Shown piece by piece: positions 38,174-38,244 of a stretch of DNA of 38,244 nucleotides. This DNA is from a virus. The notes beneath the pieces were generated by a model, which saw nothing but the letters and a program-made list of their open reading frames with translations, was not told the origin of the DNA and did not search any database. The translations under genes and the position numbers were made by a program. Position 1 is the first letter of the stretch, and each line of letters starts with the position of its first letter. The stretch spans positions 1 through 38,244 of the IMG/VR virus record IMGVR_UViG_3300028610_001464; one strand, written 5' to 3'.

Positions 38174-38244
38174 TGACTCATAAAAATGCTAACTTAAAAT
38201 TCAATCCATCTGAAGAGAGCATAAGAAGATCTAAATATGTTTAC
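38173..38244 (+). CDS. Start of the second copy of the 512-799 gene, cut by window end
   Basis: The first 24 codons (MTHKNANLKFNPSEESIRRS and on) repeat those at 512-583, with one base change near 38220. Truncated only because the window ends. Confidence 0.8.
   Translation, partial: MTHKNANLKFNPSEESIRRSKYVY

Larger units (their letters stand above)
37514..38244. repeat. Right copy of the redundant end (matches 1-583)
   Basis: Partner of 1-583. It contains a 182-base segment (37677-37858, zinc finger coding) where the left copy has 22 bases. Confidence 0.85.

Overview
The window looks like one complete genome of a small, low-GC tailed phage with a podovirus (T7-like) virion plan. It runs slightly more than once round the map: the last 731 bases (37514-38244) repeat the first 583 as a second, non-identical version of the same genes. 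Head-tail connector portal, scaffold, major capsid, tail tubular A and B, three large ejection (internal virion) proteins, tail fibres, a terminase pair, an M15 endolysin and a GTA-type holin point to a Gram-negative, probably low-GC proteobacterial host. The host genus cannot be named from sequence alone. No integrase, partition gene, DNA polymerase, helicase or RNA polymerase is visible.

Layout. (a) 1-5724 and, across the circular join, 33090-38244: a rightward head module in the order small terminase, two small genes, portal, a cassette of small Cys-rich genes with near-identical ribosome-binding leaders, scaffold, a 630-base non-coding region with five 20-bp tandem repeats and several hairpins, major capsid protein, and a repeat-built head-fibre-like protein. 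(b) 5791-23840: tail and ejection module, with tail tubular A apparently frameshifted, three paralogous small structural proteins (the middle one carrying an in-frame TAA) and two tandem near-identical tail fibres. (c) 23869-25992: large terminase, endolysin, holin. (d) 25993-29092: leftward early operon with a P-loop ATPase, an ssDNA-binding-like protein with an SSB-type acidic tail, small unknowns and a YdaS/Cro-like regulator. A plus-strand terminator in this block suggests a small RNA. (e) 29093-30570: divergent control region, structured leader, winged-helix Rep-like gene, then five DnaA boxes at 11-bp pitch, three 22-bp iteron-like units, an AT-rich stretch and a GC-rich structured island. 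(f) 30570-33018: rightward early genes (small membrane protein, DUF1064-type nuclease, stand-alone CHC2 zinc finger, YopX-like protein and small unknowns).

The most interesting inference is a plasmid-like replication module. A virion-complete podovirus carries what looks like a DnaA-box plus iteron origin beside a single winged-helix protein and encodes no replisome, implying host DnaA/DnaB/PolIII-dependent theta replication. Other points of interest are the pseudoknot-like leader of the Rep-like gene, the repeat array between scaffold and capsid, the zinc-ribbon cassette inserted between portal and scaffold (two haplotypes of which are seen at the window ends), and reuse of one N-terminal module in four structural proteins.
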